Origin: an uncultured Clostridia bacterium
GTDB lineage: Bacteria; Bacillota; Clostridia; TANB77; CAG-508
Direction: 5' to 3'
Assembly: GCA_934129785.1 (NCBI GenBank)
Contig: CAKOWW010000017.1
Span: forward strand, 1 to 36,968
DNA length: 36,968 nt
Each line of letters begins with the position of its first letter. Within the stretch, counting starts at the first letter, position 1. Both the position numbers and the translations under genes were made by a program. Positions 8,445-16,439 of the stretch are shown in pieces. The notes beneath the pieces were generated by a model that did not search any database, had not been told where the DNA came from, and saw nothing but the letters and a program-made list of their open reading frames with translations.

Positions 8445-8655
8445 ACCAAAGAAAAGTATACTAAAGAAAAAACACTTTTAATTTTACAAAAGATAAAAAA
8501 CAAAAGAAAAATATACTAAAGAATAAACTACCAAAGATAAATTTAACTAAAGATTATTATACAAAAGTAAGAAACAAACAAAAGACAAATTAACAAAAGA
8601 TAAACACACAAAAGATATTAATGTACAAAAGATAAATGTACAAAAGAATTATTTT
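8445..8655 (+). repeat. Degenerate A-rich short repeats in the mraZ-rsmH gap
   Basis: About a dozen imperfect copies of a unit like (a)caaaagataaa or actaaagaataa fill the 246 bases between mraZ and rsmH. The coding strand is almost free of C and G. No ORF or stem is apparent. It may be an unstructured leader segment or simple slippage expansion. Confidence 0.6.
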
Positions 8656-8669
8656 TTAGAGGTGTAAAA

Positions 8670-9599
8670 TTGGAATTCAAACATAAACCAGTCATGCTAG
8701 AAGAATGCATACAAGGATTAAACATAAAAGAAAATGGAATTTACATTGATGGAACTTTAGGTGGAGCAGGTCATAGCAAAGAAATAGCAAAAAGATTATC
8801 TAAAGAGGGATTGCTAATAGGAATAGACAGAGATGAAGAAGCATTAAAAGCAGCAAAAGAAAAATTAAAAGAATTTCAAAATGTTAAGTACATTCACAAT
8901 AATCATGACAACATAAAAGAAATAATAGAAGAATTAAATATCGAAAAAGTAGATGGAATATTGCTAGATTTAGGAGTATCTTCGTATCAGTTAGATGAAA
9001 GAAACAGAGGATTTAGCTACTTAGGAGAAAATGAACTAGACATGAGAATGGATAGAACGCAGAAACTAACAGCTAAAGAAGTTGTAAACACATATGAAGA
9101 AGAAAAACTAGCAGATGTTATTTATCAATATGGAGAAGAAAGATTTTCTAGAAGAATTGCAAAAAATATATGTATTGCTAGAAAAGAAAAGCCAATAGAA
9201 ACAACAAAACAATTAGTAGAAATAATAGAAAAATCAATTCCAAAATCAAAACAAAAAGATGGACATCCAGCAAAAAGAACATTCCAAGCAATTAGAATAG
9301 AAGTAAATGATGAAATAAAACCATTATATAAAACAGTTAAAAACTGTATAGATTGCTTAAAAACTGGTGGAAGATTATGCATAATTACTTTTCATTCTCT
9401 AGAAGATAGAGCTGTAAAAAATGCGTATATTGAAGCAACTGGAAAATGTACATGTCCGAAAGATCTACCATATTGTGTATGTGGAGCAAAACAATTGGGG
9501 AAAATTATAACAAGAAAACCAATAATTGCAAGTGAAGAAGAACAAGAAGAAAATTCAAGAAGCAGAAGTGCTAAATTACGAATTTTTGAAAAGATATAA
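8670..9599 (+). CDS. rsmH: 16S rRNA (cytosine-1402 N4)-methyltransferase RsmH
   Basis: SAM-dependent methyltransferase (formerly MraW) that modifies C1402 in the ribosomal P site. Its 309 residues match the family. Visible: HKPVMLEE at the N-terminus, SAM motif DGTLGGAGHS (about 29-38), LLDLGVSSYQLD (about 98-109), RGFSY, the HPAKRTFQAIRIEVN segment (about 200-214), and GGRLCIITFHSLEDR (about 234-248). The start is TTG at 8670, with GAGGTG 8 nt before it and MEFKHKPVML as the standard beginning. It is the second gene of the dcw operon; ftsL follows after 32 bases. Confidence 0.97.
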   Translation: MEFKHKPVMLEECIQGLNIKENGIYIDGTLGGAGHSKEIAKRLSKEGLLIGIDRDEEALKAAKEKLKEFQNVKYIHNNHDNIKEIIEELNIEKVDGILLDLGVSSYQLDERNRGFSYLGENELDMRMDRTQKLTAKEVVNTYEEEKLADVIYQYGEERFSRRIAKNICIARKEKPIETTKQLVEIIEKSIPKSKQKDGHPAKRTFQAIRIEVNDEIKPLYKTVKNCIDCLKTGGRLCIITFHSLEDRAVKNAYIEATGKCTCPKDLPYCVCGAKQLGKIITRKPIIASEEEQEENSRSRSAKLRIFEKI

Positions 9600-9631
9600 A
9601 ACAAAAGAAAAGGAGGGGAAGCTAAAAACTT

Positions 9632-10135
9632 ATGGAACCAAACATATATGAGTTTAGTACCAGTCCAAGAAAACTTGAACCAGAACTAAACCCTAAAAGA
9701 CATAAGCAAAGAAAAAAGCTTAGAGTCATTGAAGACTTGCCAAGGCAAGAAATAAAAATTTCAAAAGCTCAAAAAAGAAAACAAACAAAATTAACATTGG
9801 TTGTTATTGCTATTTTTGCGCTCTTATTAACCATAAGTTATAGGAACTCTCAAATAAACGAAAAATTTACGCAAGTTCAATCACAAAAAAAAGAATTAGC
9901 ATCATTGCAAAAAGAAAATGAACAATTAAAAGTAAATATAGCAAACGGATTAAATTTGAACACTATAGAAAAAATTGCAAAAGAAAAATTAGGAATGCAA
10001 AAATTAACTAATAAACAAACATTATATGTTAGTCTACCAAAGAAAGACTATGTAGAATCAGCATCAGAAAAGGTAGTTATAGAAAAAGAACAAAATTGGT
10101 TCAAAAATTTTGTGAATAAAATATTTAATAAATAG
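9632..10135 (+). CDS. ftsL: FtsL-like septum protein
   Basis: Bitopic division protein expected to pair with DivIC/FtsB and recruit the septal transglycosylase and PBP. It has 167 residues: a basic cytoplasmic tail (about 1-53), one membrane helix (LTLVVIAIFALLLTISY, about 54-70), and a coiled coil with the family-like segment ANGLNLNTIEKIAKEKLGM (about 109-127). GGAGGGG precedes the ATG by about 14 nt, a rather long spacing. Identity rests on topology and position behind rsmH, since sequence conservation in this family is low. A terminator follows at once, so the PBP gene is not simply co-transcribed. Confidence 0.85.
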   Translation: MEPNIYEFSTSPRKLEPELNPKRHKQRKKLRVIEDLPRQEIKISKAQKRKQTKLTLVVIAIFALLLTISYRNSQINEKFTQVQSQKKELASLQKENEQLKVNIANGLNLNTIEKIAKEKLGMQKLTNKQTLYVSLPKKDYVESASEKVVIEKEQNWFKNFVNKIFNK

Positions 10136-10169
10136 AAAGTTATTTGATAATTAAATGACTTTCTTTTTT
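10135..10169 (+). terminator. Terminator after mraZ-rsmH-ftsL
   Basis: A 12-bp stem with two wobble pairs (gaaagttatttg / taaatgactttc) has a 5-nt loop and is followed by six T. The last base of the ftsL stop codon is the first stem base. It splits the dcw cluster into two transcription units. Confidence 0.85.
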
Positions 10170-10186
10170 AATAGAGTAAATAAATG

Positions 10187-10215
10187 TTGATTTATAAAGT
10201 ATACCGTGTTATAAT
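10187..10215 (+). promoter_or_regulatory. Promoter of the zeta-toxin-like operon
   Basis: TTGATT (10187-10192), 17-nt spacer, TATAAT (10210-10215). The first gene starts 25 bases later. Confidence 0.8.
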
Positions 10216-10239
10216 GAAAAAACAAAGGGGGCAACTGAG

Positions 10240-10440
10240 TTGAATGAAGCAGAAAAACTAAGCTTAGCAATAGAAATAATAGAAAATGAAATTGCAGATT
10301 GTATGATTAAATTAAGAAAGTCTAAGGATGAAAAACTTGAAATACAATACAAAAAAATGATAGATACAAGGGATAAAATTTATAAAAAAGATAAAAGAGA
10401 AATAGAAAAATTAATTAAGGAAGTTGTAAATAGAAAATGA
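10240..10440 (+). CDS. Small helical protein, possible antitoxin partner
   Basis: A 66-residue, highly charged, all-helical protein (Lys/Glu-rich, likely coiled coil) with no family I recognise. The start is TTG at 10240, preceded by AAGGGGGC; the frame has no better start. Its stop codon overlaps the ATG of the zeta-like kinase (ATGA, 10437-10440), so the two are translationally coupled. Position and size suggest an antidote or accessory protein for the kinase, in the way epsilon precedes zeta. I see no sequence proof that it is epsilon-related. Confidence 0.7.
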   Translation: MNEAEKLSLAIEIIENEIADCMIKLRKSKDEKLEIQYKKMIDTRDKIYKKDKREIEKLIKEVVNRK

Positions 10441-11429
10441 CAAATATAGAAAAAGAAATGATAGCTAAAAGACCAGCAGGAGATAAAATTAATCCTAACA
10501 AAAGAGCAATTGAAAGAATAGATTCAAAGTTAAATCCATTACTAAAAGAAAGAATGAAAGAATATACACTATCTGAAGAAGAACATGAGGAAATTTTGGA
10601 AGATATAAAAAGAACTTCATATGAAGGTAAAACTAAAGTAGAAAATCCAAAATTCCTAATAGTACTTGGGCAAACAGGAAGTGGAAAAAGTAATTTAACT
10701 GCATCTATTTACTCAAAAGATGACAATTTAGTAATTATTGACTCTGATAAATATAAAGCATACAGGCATGATAATAAGGAAATTCTTAGAGACCATTTTG
10801 CAGAATATGCTTTTTTAACTGCACCAGACTCATATTTACATAGAGATGAAATGTTAATAGATGCAATGAATTCAAAATATAATATTTTAATGGAATGTGC
10901 TCCATCAGAAAAAGATGGACTATTTGTAGATATAGATAGAATTCAACAATCTGGATACACTGTAGAAATTCATGTGCTAGGAGTAAGTTCATTAAACAGT
11001 TCTTTATCAGTACATGAAAGATATGAAAATTTATTGGAAATAAATAGTGATGTGGCGAAATTAACAAAATTAGACAGACATGATGATTCATTTAATTCAT
11101 TAAATAGAACAGTAAAAGAAAATCAAAATAAGAAAAATGTCGAAATTTGTGTGTATAAAAGAGGAGAAAATGGAAAATGTGAACCAGAAAAAATTTATGA
11201 TTCATCAATAGGAGATAAAAGATATTCATGTGCATATGAAGCACTTGAAAATGCACAAGCACAAGATTTAGAAAAAATAAAACCAGAAGTAGGAACAAGA
11301 ACAAAGCAATTAATGGATAAAATGATTGCAAGAATGGCACCAGCTAATCAATTAAAACAATTACTAGAAATATTAAACAGATATGAAAAAATTGTAGAAA
11401 AAGACATTGATAAGGGGGAAAATAAGTGA
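10437..11429 (+). CDS. Zeta-toxin-like P-loop kinase
   Basis: Predicted nucleotide-binding kinase of 330 residues. The Walker A motif GQTGSGKS (about 79-86) follows a strand FLIVL, and IDSDKYKAYRHDN (about 101-113) matches the zeta-toxin pattern with its catalytic acidic residue. ILMECAPSE and the HERYENLLE arginine region fit the substrate and phosphate-binding part. Zeta toxins phosphorylate UDP-N-acetylglucosamine and so poison peptidoglycan synthesis. Here the gene sits inside a peptidoglycan gene cluster, so either a toxin or a regulatory/metabolic kinase is possible. It is coupled by overlap to the small gene upstream and to the metallo-hydrolase downstream (GTGA overlap). Confidence 0.82.
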   Translation: MTNIEKEMIAKRPAGDKINPNKRAIERIDSKLNPLLKERMKEYTLSEEEHEEILEDIKRTSYEGKTKVENPKFLIVLGQTGSGKSNLTASIYSKDDNLVIIDSDKYKAYRHDNKEILRDHFAEYAFLTAPDSYLHRDEMLIDAMNSKYNILMECAPSEKDGLFVDIDRIQQSGYTVEIHVLGVSSLNSSLSVHERYENLLEINSDVAKLTKLDRHDDSFNSLNRTVKENQNKKNVEICVYKRGENGKCEPEKIYDSSIGDKRYSCAYEALENAQAQDLEKIKPEVGTRTKQLMDKMIARMAPANQLKQLLEILNRYEKIVEKDIDKGENK

Positions 11430-12229
11430 AAATAACAGTACTAGGAACAGGACATGCAACAGTAACAAAATGCTATAATACATGCTTTACAATAAGTGAA
11501 AATGGGAAATATTTTTTAGTAGATGCAGGTGGAGGAAATGGAATTTTAGCACAATTAGAGAAAACGAATATAAATCCAGCTGACATAGAAAATATGTTTA
11601 TATCACATACACATACAGACCATATAATGGGATCTGTGTGGATGATAAGAGTAATTGGCAGAAAATATATTGTAGAAAATTATGAGAAACCATTTAATAT
11701 ATATGGAAATTGTGAGGTAATTAACGCAATAAGAAAAATGTGTGAAGCTGTGTTACCTAAAAAATGGACAGATTTATTTGATGACAAAATTATTCTGAAT
11801 GTTGTTGATACAGGTGATAGTGCTACGATTTTAAATAGAAAAATAGAATTTTTTGATATTGATGCTGTTAAAGTTAAACAAACAGGATTTATATTCTGGT
11901 TAAATGAAAAAGAAAAATTCACTTTTATTGGTGATGAAACATGTAGACCATCTACAGAAAAATACATAAAAAATAGCAAATGGCTTTTTGCAGATGCATA
12001 TATGGCAGGTAAAGAAGCAGAAGAATATAATCCAATAAAAAGACATCATCATAGTACAGTAAAATTTGTAGCAGAACTATGTAAAAAATGCAATATTGAG
12101 AATGTTATAATGTCACATACAGTTGATACAGATTTAAAAAATAGAAAAGAAGTATTTACTAAAGATGCTAAAAAGTACTTTGATGGTAATGTATTTATAC
12201 CAAACGACCTAGAAACAATTGAACTATAA
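11426..12229 (+). CDS. MBL-fold metallo-hydrolase, RNase Z-like
   Basis: A 267-residue metallo-beta-lactamase-fold enzyme. The zinc motif HTHTDH lies near residue 62 (ISHTHTDHIMGS). Further ligands are probably the Asp in FIGDET (about 171) and the His in IMSHTVDTD (about 230). The start MKITVLGTGHATVTKCYNTC is typical of RNase Z/arylsulfatase-like hydrolases. A histidine cluster RHHHSTV (about 209) is also in place. The substrate is unknown. The start is GTG at 11426, preceded by AGGGGGA and overlapping the kinase stop codon. It is the last gene of the kinase operon. Confidence 0.85.
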   Translation: MKITVLGTGHATVTKCYNTCFTISENGKYFLVDAGGGNGILAQLEKTNINPADIENMFISHTHTDHIMGSVWMIRVIGRKYIVENYEKPFNIYGNCEVINAIRKMCEAVLPKKWTDLFDDKIILNVVDTGDSATILNRKIEFFDIDAVKVKQTGFIFWLNEKEKFTFIGDETCRPSTEKYIKNSKWLFADAYMAGKEAEEYNPIKRHHHSTVKFVAELCKKCNIENVIMSHTVDTDLKNRKEVFTKDAKKYFDGNVFIPNDLETIEL

Positions 12230-12250
12230 AATAATATAAATAGAATAAAG

Positions 12251-12289
12251 AAAAACCTTCTTAAATAAAATCTATAAGGAGGTTTTTTT
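12251..12289 (+). promoter_or_regulatory. Terminator-like hairpin that contains the ribosome site of the SpoVD-like gene
   Basis: Left arm aaaaaccttctta (12251-12263), loop of 11 nt, right arm taaggaggttttt (12275-12287): 13 bp with one G-T wobble. The right arm is the AGGAGG Shine-Dalgarno of the next gene, and the T-run continues to 12289, directly before the ATG at 12290. It can end the upstream operon and also mask the ribosome site in any read-through RNA. I see no separate strong promoter between 12230 and 12290. Confidence 0.75.
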
Positions 12290-13564
12290 ATGGTTGAAAT
12301 GAAGCTATCAAGCAAAAAGAAAATACGAAATGCATTATTTATATGTTTTTTAATAATATTGATTTTAATAGGAAGACTAGGTTTTATACAATTTATACAA
12401 GGAGAAGAATTATCTAGTTTAGCATATGAGCAACAAACTTTGGATAGAAAAATAAATCCTAAAAGAGGAACTTTATATGACGCAACGGGGAAAAAGGTTT
12501 TGTCAGTTAGTAGCACAGTTGAAACTGTTACAATAAATCCGGGAAATATATCAAAAGAAAACAAAGAAAAAGTAGCAAAAAAGCTGTCAAAATTATTTGA
12601 ACTTGATTATGAAAAGACTTTAAAAAAGGTAACTAAAAGAAGTTCAATAGAAACAATTGCAAAAAAAGTTAATAAAGATAAAACAGATGAATTAAGAAAA
12701 TGGATGGAAGAAAATAAAATAACTACAGGAATAAATATAGACGAAGACACAAAAAGATATTATCCATATAGCACATTTGCAGCACAAGTAATAGGTTTTT
12801 GTGGAAGTGACAATCAAGGTTTGGATGGAATAGAAGCTAAATATGATGAACAACTAAAAGGAAAACAAGGAAGTATTAGAAGACACACAGATGCCAAAGG
12901 TGGAGAGATAGGAAAAGAAGGAGAAAATTATGTAGCTGCAGTAGATGGAAATGATCTGGTATTAACAATAGATTTTACAATACAATCAATTGTAGAAAAA
13001 TATCTTGAAGAAGCATGTATAGACAACAAATGTACAGATGGTGGAAATATTGTGGCAATGAATCCACAAAATGGAGATATTTTAGCGATGGCAACATATC
13101 CATCATATAATTTGAATAAACCATATGAAGCGTATACAGAAGAATTAAAACAAAATTGGGAACAACTAGAACAGGCCGAAAAAACTAGAAATTTACAAGC
13201 TGTTTGGAGAAATAAAGCAATTGCAGATACATATGAACCTGGTTCTGTATTTAAATTAATTACATCATCAGCGGCGCTAGAAGAAGGAATAACAGACACA
13301 GATAATAGTGGAGAATTTTGCTGTACAGGTGGAATAGAAGTTGCTGGTGTAAGAATAAAATGTTGGAGATATTATAGACCACATGGTTCAGAAAGTTTAA
13401 GACAGGCTTTAATGAATTCATGTAACCCTGTGTTTATAGGACTTGGACAAAAAATTGGAGTACAAAAATATTATAGTTATTTAAATAAATTTAAGTTACT
13501 ACATAAAACAAAAATAGACTTGCCAGGAGAAGCAAACAGCATATTTTTAGCTGAAAATAAAGCT

Positions 13565-13567
13565 CGG
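13565..13567 (+). other. In-frame CGG, +1 frameshift site 4 (SpoVD-like PBP)
   Basis: AAA GCT CGG GCC TGT TGA becomes AAA GCT GGG CCT GTT GAA when C13565 is skipped. The unshifted frame stops two codons later. Confidence 0.85.
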
Positions 13568-13981
13568 GCCTGTTGAACTTGCAACAATAAGTTTTGGACA
13601 GAGATTTGAAATAACCCCAATTCAATTAGTAACAGCAGTATCAAGTATTGCAAATGGGGGAATGAGTATTAAACCAAGAGTAGTAAAACAAATAGTAGAT
13701 AGTACAACAAAGGAAATATTAGATGTTCCTGTACAAAAGGAAGAACAAATTATATCAAAAGAAACATCAGAAAAAGTTCTTAGCATGATGGAATCTGTTG
13801 TGTCAGAAGGAACAGGAAAAAATGCTAAAGTTGCAGGATATAGAATAGGTGGCAAAACAGGAACTTCAGAAGATGGAGTAAATACAAATAAGTATGTAAC
13901 ATCTTTTTGTGGCGTTGCACCAATTGATAATCCACAAGTAGTTCTTTTGGTTACTTTATATAATCCAACAGGAGAAGGGGG

Positions 13982-13993
13982 ACATCAAGGAGG
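13982..13993 (+). repeat. attL core of the element
   Basis: acatcaaggagg, identical to 21596-21607. The upstream side is PBP coding sequence (GGHQG); the downstream side is element sequence. Confidence 0.85.
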
Positions 13994-14133
13994 TGTGTGG
14001 TTTATTTTGTCGCTACATTTTAAGCAACATTTAAAAAGCCTTACAATTTAGGTGAAAAAATAGAACAATCAAATCAAATAGAAAGTGATTTCAGAATTAC
14101 TTTCTCTTTAAAAATATAAAAGGAGGACATGCT

Positions 14134-14484
14134 ATGTCAAAAGAAAATATTATTGGTACAAATTTTATAATGACTAACAGAGATTTGATAACTAAATTTG
14201 GAGTAAATTCAGCTATAATGCTAGGAGAATTATATGGAAGAATGAATTATTTTAGAAAAAGAAATGAATTAAAATATGGGTATTTTTTTGCTACAAAAGA
14301 AAGTATAGAAAAGAGTACTAGATTAAGTCCATATAAACAAAGAAAAGCAACATCAATTTTACAAACAGCAGGAATTTTAAATGTAAAACATATAGATATT
14401 CCACCAAAGACTTATTATAAAATTAATGAAGAAAAGTTGCTGAAAGTACTGAAAAATTCAATAATGCACGAGGTGAACAACTAG
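14134..14484 (+). CDS. Replication-initiator-like winged-helix protein, possibly truncated
   Basis: A 116-residue protein resembling the N-terminal winged-helix domain of phage/plasmid replisome organisers (RepA-N or DnaD-like): FIMTNRDLITKFGVNSAIML, then FFATKESIEKSTRLSPYKQR and ILNVKHIDIPPKTYYKINEE. The family match is by eye only. AGGAGG precedes the ATG. It is the first element gene after the left end. Just after the stop codon the next frame stays open to 14617 with a plausible sequence (YFKQLDVEDFDYSMLKNLTQ), so the gene may once have been longer. There is no CGG at this break. The inverted repeats at 14634-14758 could be its binding sites. Confidence 0.65.
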   Translation: MSKENIIGTNFIMTNRDLITKFGVNSAIMLGELYGRMNYFRKRNELKYGYFFATKESIEKSTRLSPYKQRKATSILQTAGILNVKHIDIPPKTYYKINEEKLLKVLKNSIMHEVNN

Positions 14485-14617
14485 TAATTCGTATTTTAAA
14501 CAACTAGATGTTGAAGATTTCGATTACAGTATGTTAAAAAACTTAACACAAATAATAATAAGTAATAATAATAAAATAATAATAAATAATAACACACACA
14601 GGAAAAATTTAAATTAA
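14477..14617 (+). pseudogene. Possible out-of-frame tail of the replication-initiator-like gene
   Basis: This frame is open from 14477 to TAA at 14617 and reads like coding sequence for about 25 residues before a low-complexity Asn/Ile stretch. It has no start with a ribosome site. The repeated aacaactag at the break hints at a local duplication or indel. Confidence 0.3.
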
Positions 14618-14633
14618 AAAATATTATTAAAGG

Positions 14634-14790
14634 CAATTAGGACAACCTGTCCTAATTGAATATATCCTTACAGAGAGTAAAGGTATATAGCAAAAAAGAG
14701 TTTATGATTTATAAATAAATAGTTAATTATAAAAGCAAAAGGTGGACAAGTTGTCCACAATTGATATAATTTTACAAAGAGTAAGAGTAT
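14634..14790 (+). repeat. Two similar palindrome units, possible origin or operators
   Basis: Unit 1: caattaggaca-acc-tgtcctaattg (14634-14658), a perfect 11-bp dyad. Unit 2: gtggacaa-g-ttgtccac (14742-14758), a perfect 8-bp dyad. Both share a GGACA-TGTCC core and both are followed at a similar distance by a second dyad of the form ata..ttac-aga-gtaa..tat (about 14661-14690 and 14763-14793). They lie behind the replication-initiator-like gene. The remaining gap, 14794-15030, holds a gatgtaatacatc dyad near 14890 and no supported gene. Confidence 0.65.
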
Positions 14791-14906
14791 ATCAATAAAA
14801 ATACATTATAAAAAATGTATGCCTTTTTGTAATACATTTTTTAAAAAGTAATACTACTAGAAAGCTTTGCTTTCTAATGTTTTATGGGTCGATGTAATAC
14901 ATCTAT

Positions 14907-14917
14907 TCTTGCACTAC
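14907..14917 (+). repeat. Short direct repeat tcttgcactac, copy 1
   Basis: The same 11-mer recurs at 15768-15778. Both copies are followed by a run of A and lie in gene-free gaps of the element, one before 15031 and one before the endonuclease gene, so each may belong to a shared promoter or leader. The gap 15635-15871 holds nothing else beyond a weak aaaggt/accttt stem near 15745 and the dyad at 15844. Confidence 0.4.
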
Positions 14918-15030
14918 GTGAAAAAAGTAAAAAATTTTGAAAATGGGCAGACTTTATAAATTGAACACGTTAGAATAAATATAGTTATTAAATATAATAA
15001 TTTTAAATTAAGTGTAAGGAGAGATGAAAA

Positions 15031-15369
15031 ATGTTAAATAAGGAAGAATTAAAATCATTTCAAGAAGAATCTGTTATTGATTATTGGTATAATACTAGGT
15101 CAGAAGATTTATATATACTAAATGATGTCGATAAAAAGAAAATAGCAGAAATAACAAAAGGAGAAGATACCTATCAAAAAATAGCAAATGAAATATCTAA
15201 AATAGTTAAAGAAGATGATAAAGAAATAATTTTAGAAAAAATAGATAAACATTGTAACAAATTAATTAATATTGGTGGCTATGAAAACGAAAAGTTTTAT
15301 AAAGTTGGATTTATGGATGGAATTAATTTGATTATTGAATGTATAGGAGGAAAGCCAAATGTTAAGTAA
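15031..15369 (+). CDS. Hypothetical element protein, 112 residues
   Basis: Not recognised. The protein is acidic and helical and ends with YKVGFMDGINLIIECIGGKP, a C-terminal pattern seen in small accessory proteins of Clostridial mobile elements. AAGGAGAG precedes the ATG. It overlaps the TnpV-like gene by 11 bases and is surely co-translated with it. Confidence 0.65.
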   Translation: MLNKEELKSFQEESVIDYWYNTRSEDLYILNDVDKKKIAEITKGEDTYQKIANEISKIVKEDDKEIILEKIDKHCNKLINIGGYENEKFYKVGFMDGINLIIECIGGKPNVK

Positions 15370-15634
15370 ATATGGAATTTTATATAGCAAATATTTAGAA
15401 GAATATAAGCCAATAACATATCAAGAATTGATAATGAATGGAACAATAAATGATTTTTTAGAATTAAAAGATGAAGAACTTAATAACTTAAGAAATTCTA
15501 TTATAATTGAATTAAGAAATAAATATAAGAAACCTAATACAGATAGTTTTATAGAACTAGTAAAATATAATAATTTTATTTATAACAAAGCAGATGAATT
15601 AGTAATTTGGACATCATGTCCAAAATCAATATAA
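15359..15634 (+). CDS. TnpV-like transposon protein
   Basis: A 91-residue protein with the TnpV-like layout as I know it: YGILYSKYLEEYKPITYQEL at the N-terminus, a middle helix, and FIELVKYNNFIYNKADELVI at the C-terminus. TnpV is encoded by Tn4451-type elements next to a serine recombinase, and its role is not established. GGAGG lies about 10 nt before the ATG, inside the upstream gene. The assignment is by pattern, not by search. Confidence 0.6.
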   Translation: MLSKYGILYSKYLEEYKPITYQELIMNGTINDFLELKDEELNNLRNSIIIELRNKYKKPNTDSFIELVKYNNFIYNKADELVIWTSCPKSI

Positions 15635-15843
15635 AACTACATAGATAAGGAAATGCTTGAAAAAATACTTATATAAAATGTTGAACAAAAATCTGACACT
15701 TTTTTAAAATCTGACAAGTTAAAGGCTTTTCCTGTAAGTGTTTTAAAGGTATATGTTAGACACCTTTTCTTGCACTACATAAAAAAATATATTAATTGTA
15801 AAAATTAGTAGAAAAATTTTTAATTTTAGTATATAATGCCATT

Positions 15844-15859
15844 AGAGTAATGACACTCT
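15844..15859 (+). promoter_or_regulatory. Dyad agagt-N6-actct before the endonuclease gene
   Basis: Lies 12 bases before the endonuclease ATG and overlaps the region where a ribosome would load. A matching dyad, agagt-N7-actct, is at 16402-16418 before the methyltransferase gene. The pair suggests a shared operator for the restriction-modification genes. Confidence 0.45.
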
Positions 15860-15871
15860 GAAGGTGAATAA

Positions 15872-16396
15872 ATGAAGGATGAATATTTAATAAAAATAGA
15901 CGAGCCAAGAATTCAAGAAACATGTGATGCATACTTTAAGTGGAAAGACTTAAATACATATGTAAAAAGTTTAGTATCAAGAGGTATTAATATGCCAGAT
16001 GCAATAAGTGAGCCTATGGGTTGCTATTGCTTAAATCTTCTTTGGAATAAAAGTTCAGGAGGAGATGCCAAATCTCTTGATGGGAGAAAAATAGAGTTTA
16101 AAGCTACAAGTAACTATGAATATGATTTAAGTAGTTTTGGACCTAGATGTGACTTTGATGATTTAGTATTTTTAAGATTTGATTTAGACTTAAATATGTT
16201 GTTTGTGTATGATACAGGTATTAATTCAGAAGAATTAAAGAAACTTCCAGTATCAAAAACAGCAACAGTAGGAGATTATCAGAAAGCTGGTAAGAGACCA
16301 CATATAAGAATTATTGAATCAATAATTAATGCAAGAAAACTAGAACCTACTGTAATATTTAATATTAGAAGAGGAATGATAGTTGAAAAAGGATGA
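15872..16396 (+). CDS. Bsp6I-type type II restriction endonuclease
   Basis: Predicted endonuclease of 174 residues. R.Bsp6I, as I recall, has the same size and cuts GC^NGC. Visible features: MPDAISEPMGCYCLNLLWNK (about 46-65), then GGDAKSLDGRKIEFKATS (about 68-85), a PD-(D/E)XK-type active site with an acidic residue followed by E-x-K, and SSFGPRCDFDDLVFLRFD. GAAGGTG precedes the ATG. The cognate cytosine methyltransferase follows 77 bases downstream in the same direction. Family membership rests on motif pattern and on the partner enzyme; the recognition site is inferred, not shown. Confidence 0.78.
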   Translation: MKDEYLIKIDEPRIQETCDAYFKWKDLNTYVKSLVSRGINMPDAISEPMGCYCLNLLWNKSSGGDAKSLDGRKIEFKATSNYEYDLSSFGPRCDFDDLVFLRFDLDLNMLFVYDTGINSEELKKLPVSKTATVGDYQKAGKRPHIRIIESIINARKLEPTVIFNIRRGMIVEKG

Positions 16397-16401
16397 AAGG
16401 T

Positions 16402-16418
16402 AGAGTGTTAATTACTCT
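16402..16418 (+). promoter_or_regulatory. Dyad agagt-N7-actct before the methyltransferase gene
   Basis: Second member of the dyad pair (see 15844-15859). It sits just after the endonuclease stop codon and about 55 bases before the methyltransferase ATG. Confidence 0.45.
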
Positions 16419-16439
16419 GTTACTATAACTAATAAAATC

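Larger units (their letters stand above)
12290..14051 (+). pseudogene. spoVD: SpoVD-like class B penicillin-binding protein, 5' part, interrupted by an element
   Basis: Transpeptidase of the dcw cluster, closely similar to the PBP at 103-2389. It has a membrane helix (about 14-34), a dimerisation domain, SVFK (about 318), SCN (about 377) and KTGT (about 521). Codon 426 is CGG (13565-13567); skipping the C gives NKA-GPVELATISFGQR, matching VGPVELATMSFGQR in the paralogue. At 13993 the reading frame runs into a mobile element and stops at 14051 after 19 foreign codons, for about 586 residues. The missing end (HQGGGVAAPVGGQ onward and one PASTA domain) lies at 21608-21896. Removing the element gives about 663 residues in frame. 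One PASTA domain and a position just before murE suggest SpoVD. The truncated form keeps all catalytic motifs and may be active. Confidence 0.88.

Noticed and set aside
8445..8655. CRISPR array
   Set aside because: Units are short, degenerate and without distinct spacers; no cas genes are nearby.
12290..14051. Insertion by an IS element instead of a serine recombinase
   Set aside because: There are no terminal inverted repeats or DDE transposase. The shared 12-bp core and the recombinase next to the right end fit site-specific integration.
14477..14617. A further CGG-type frameshift in the replication-initiator-like gene
   Set aside because: The next frame is open and plausible, but there is no CGG at the break and the upstream part ends cleanly; at most a decayed tail.
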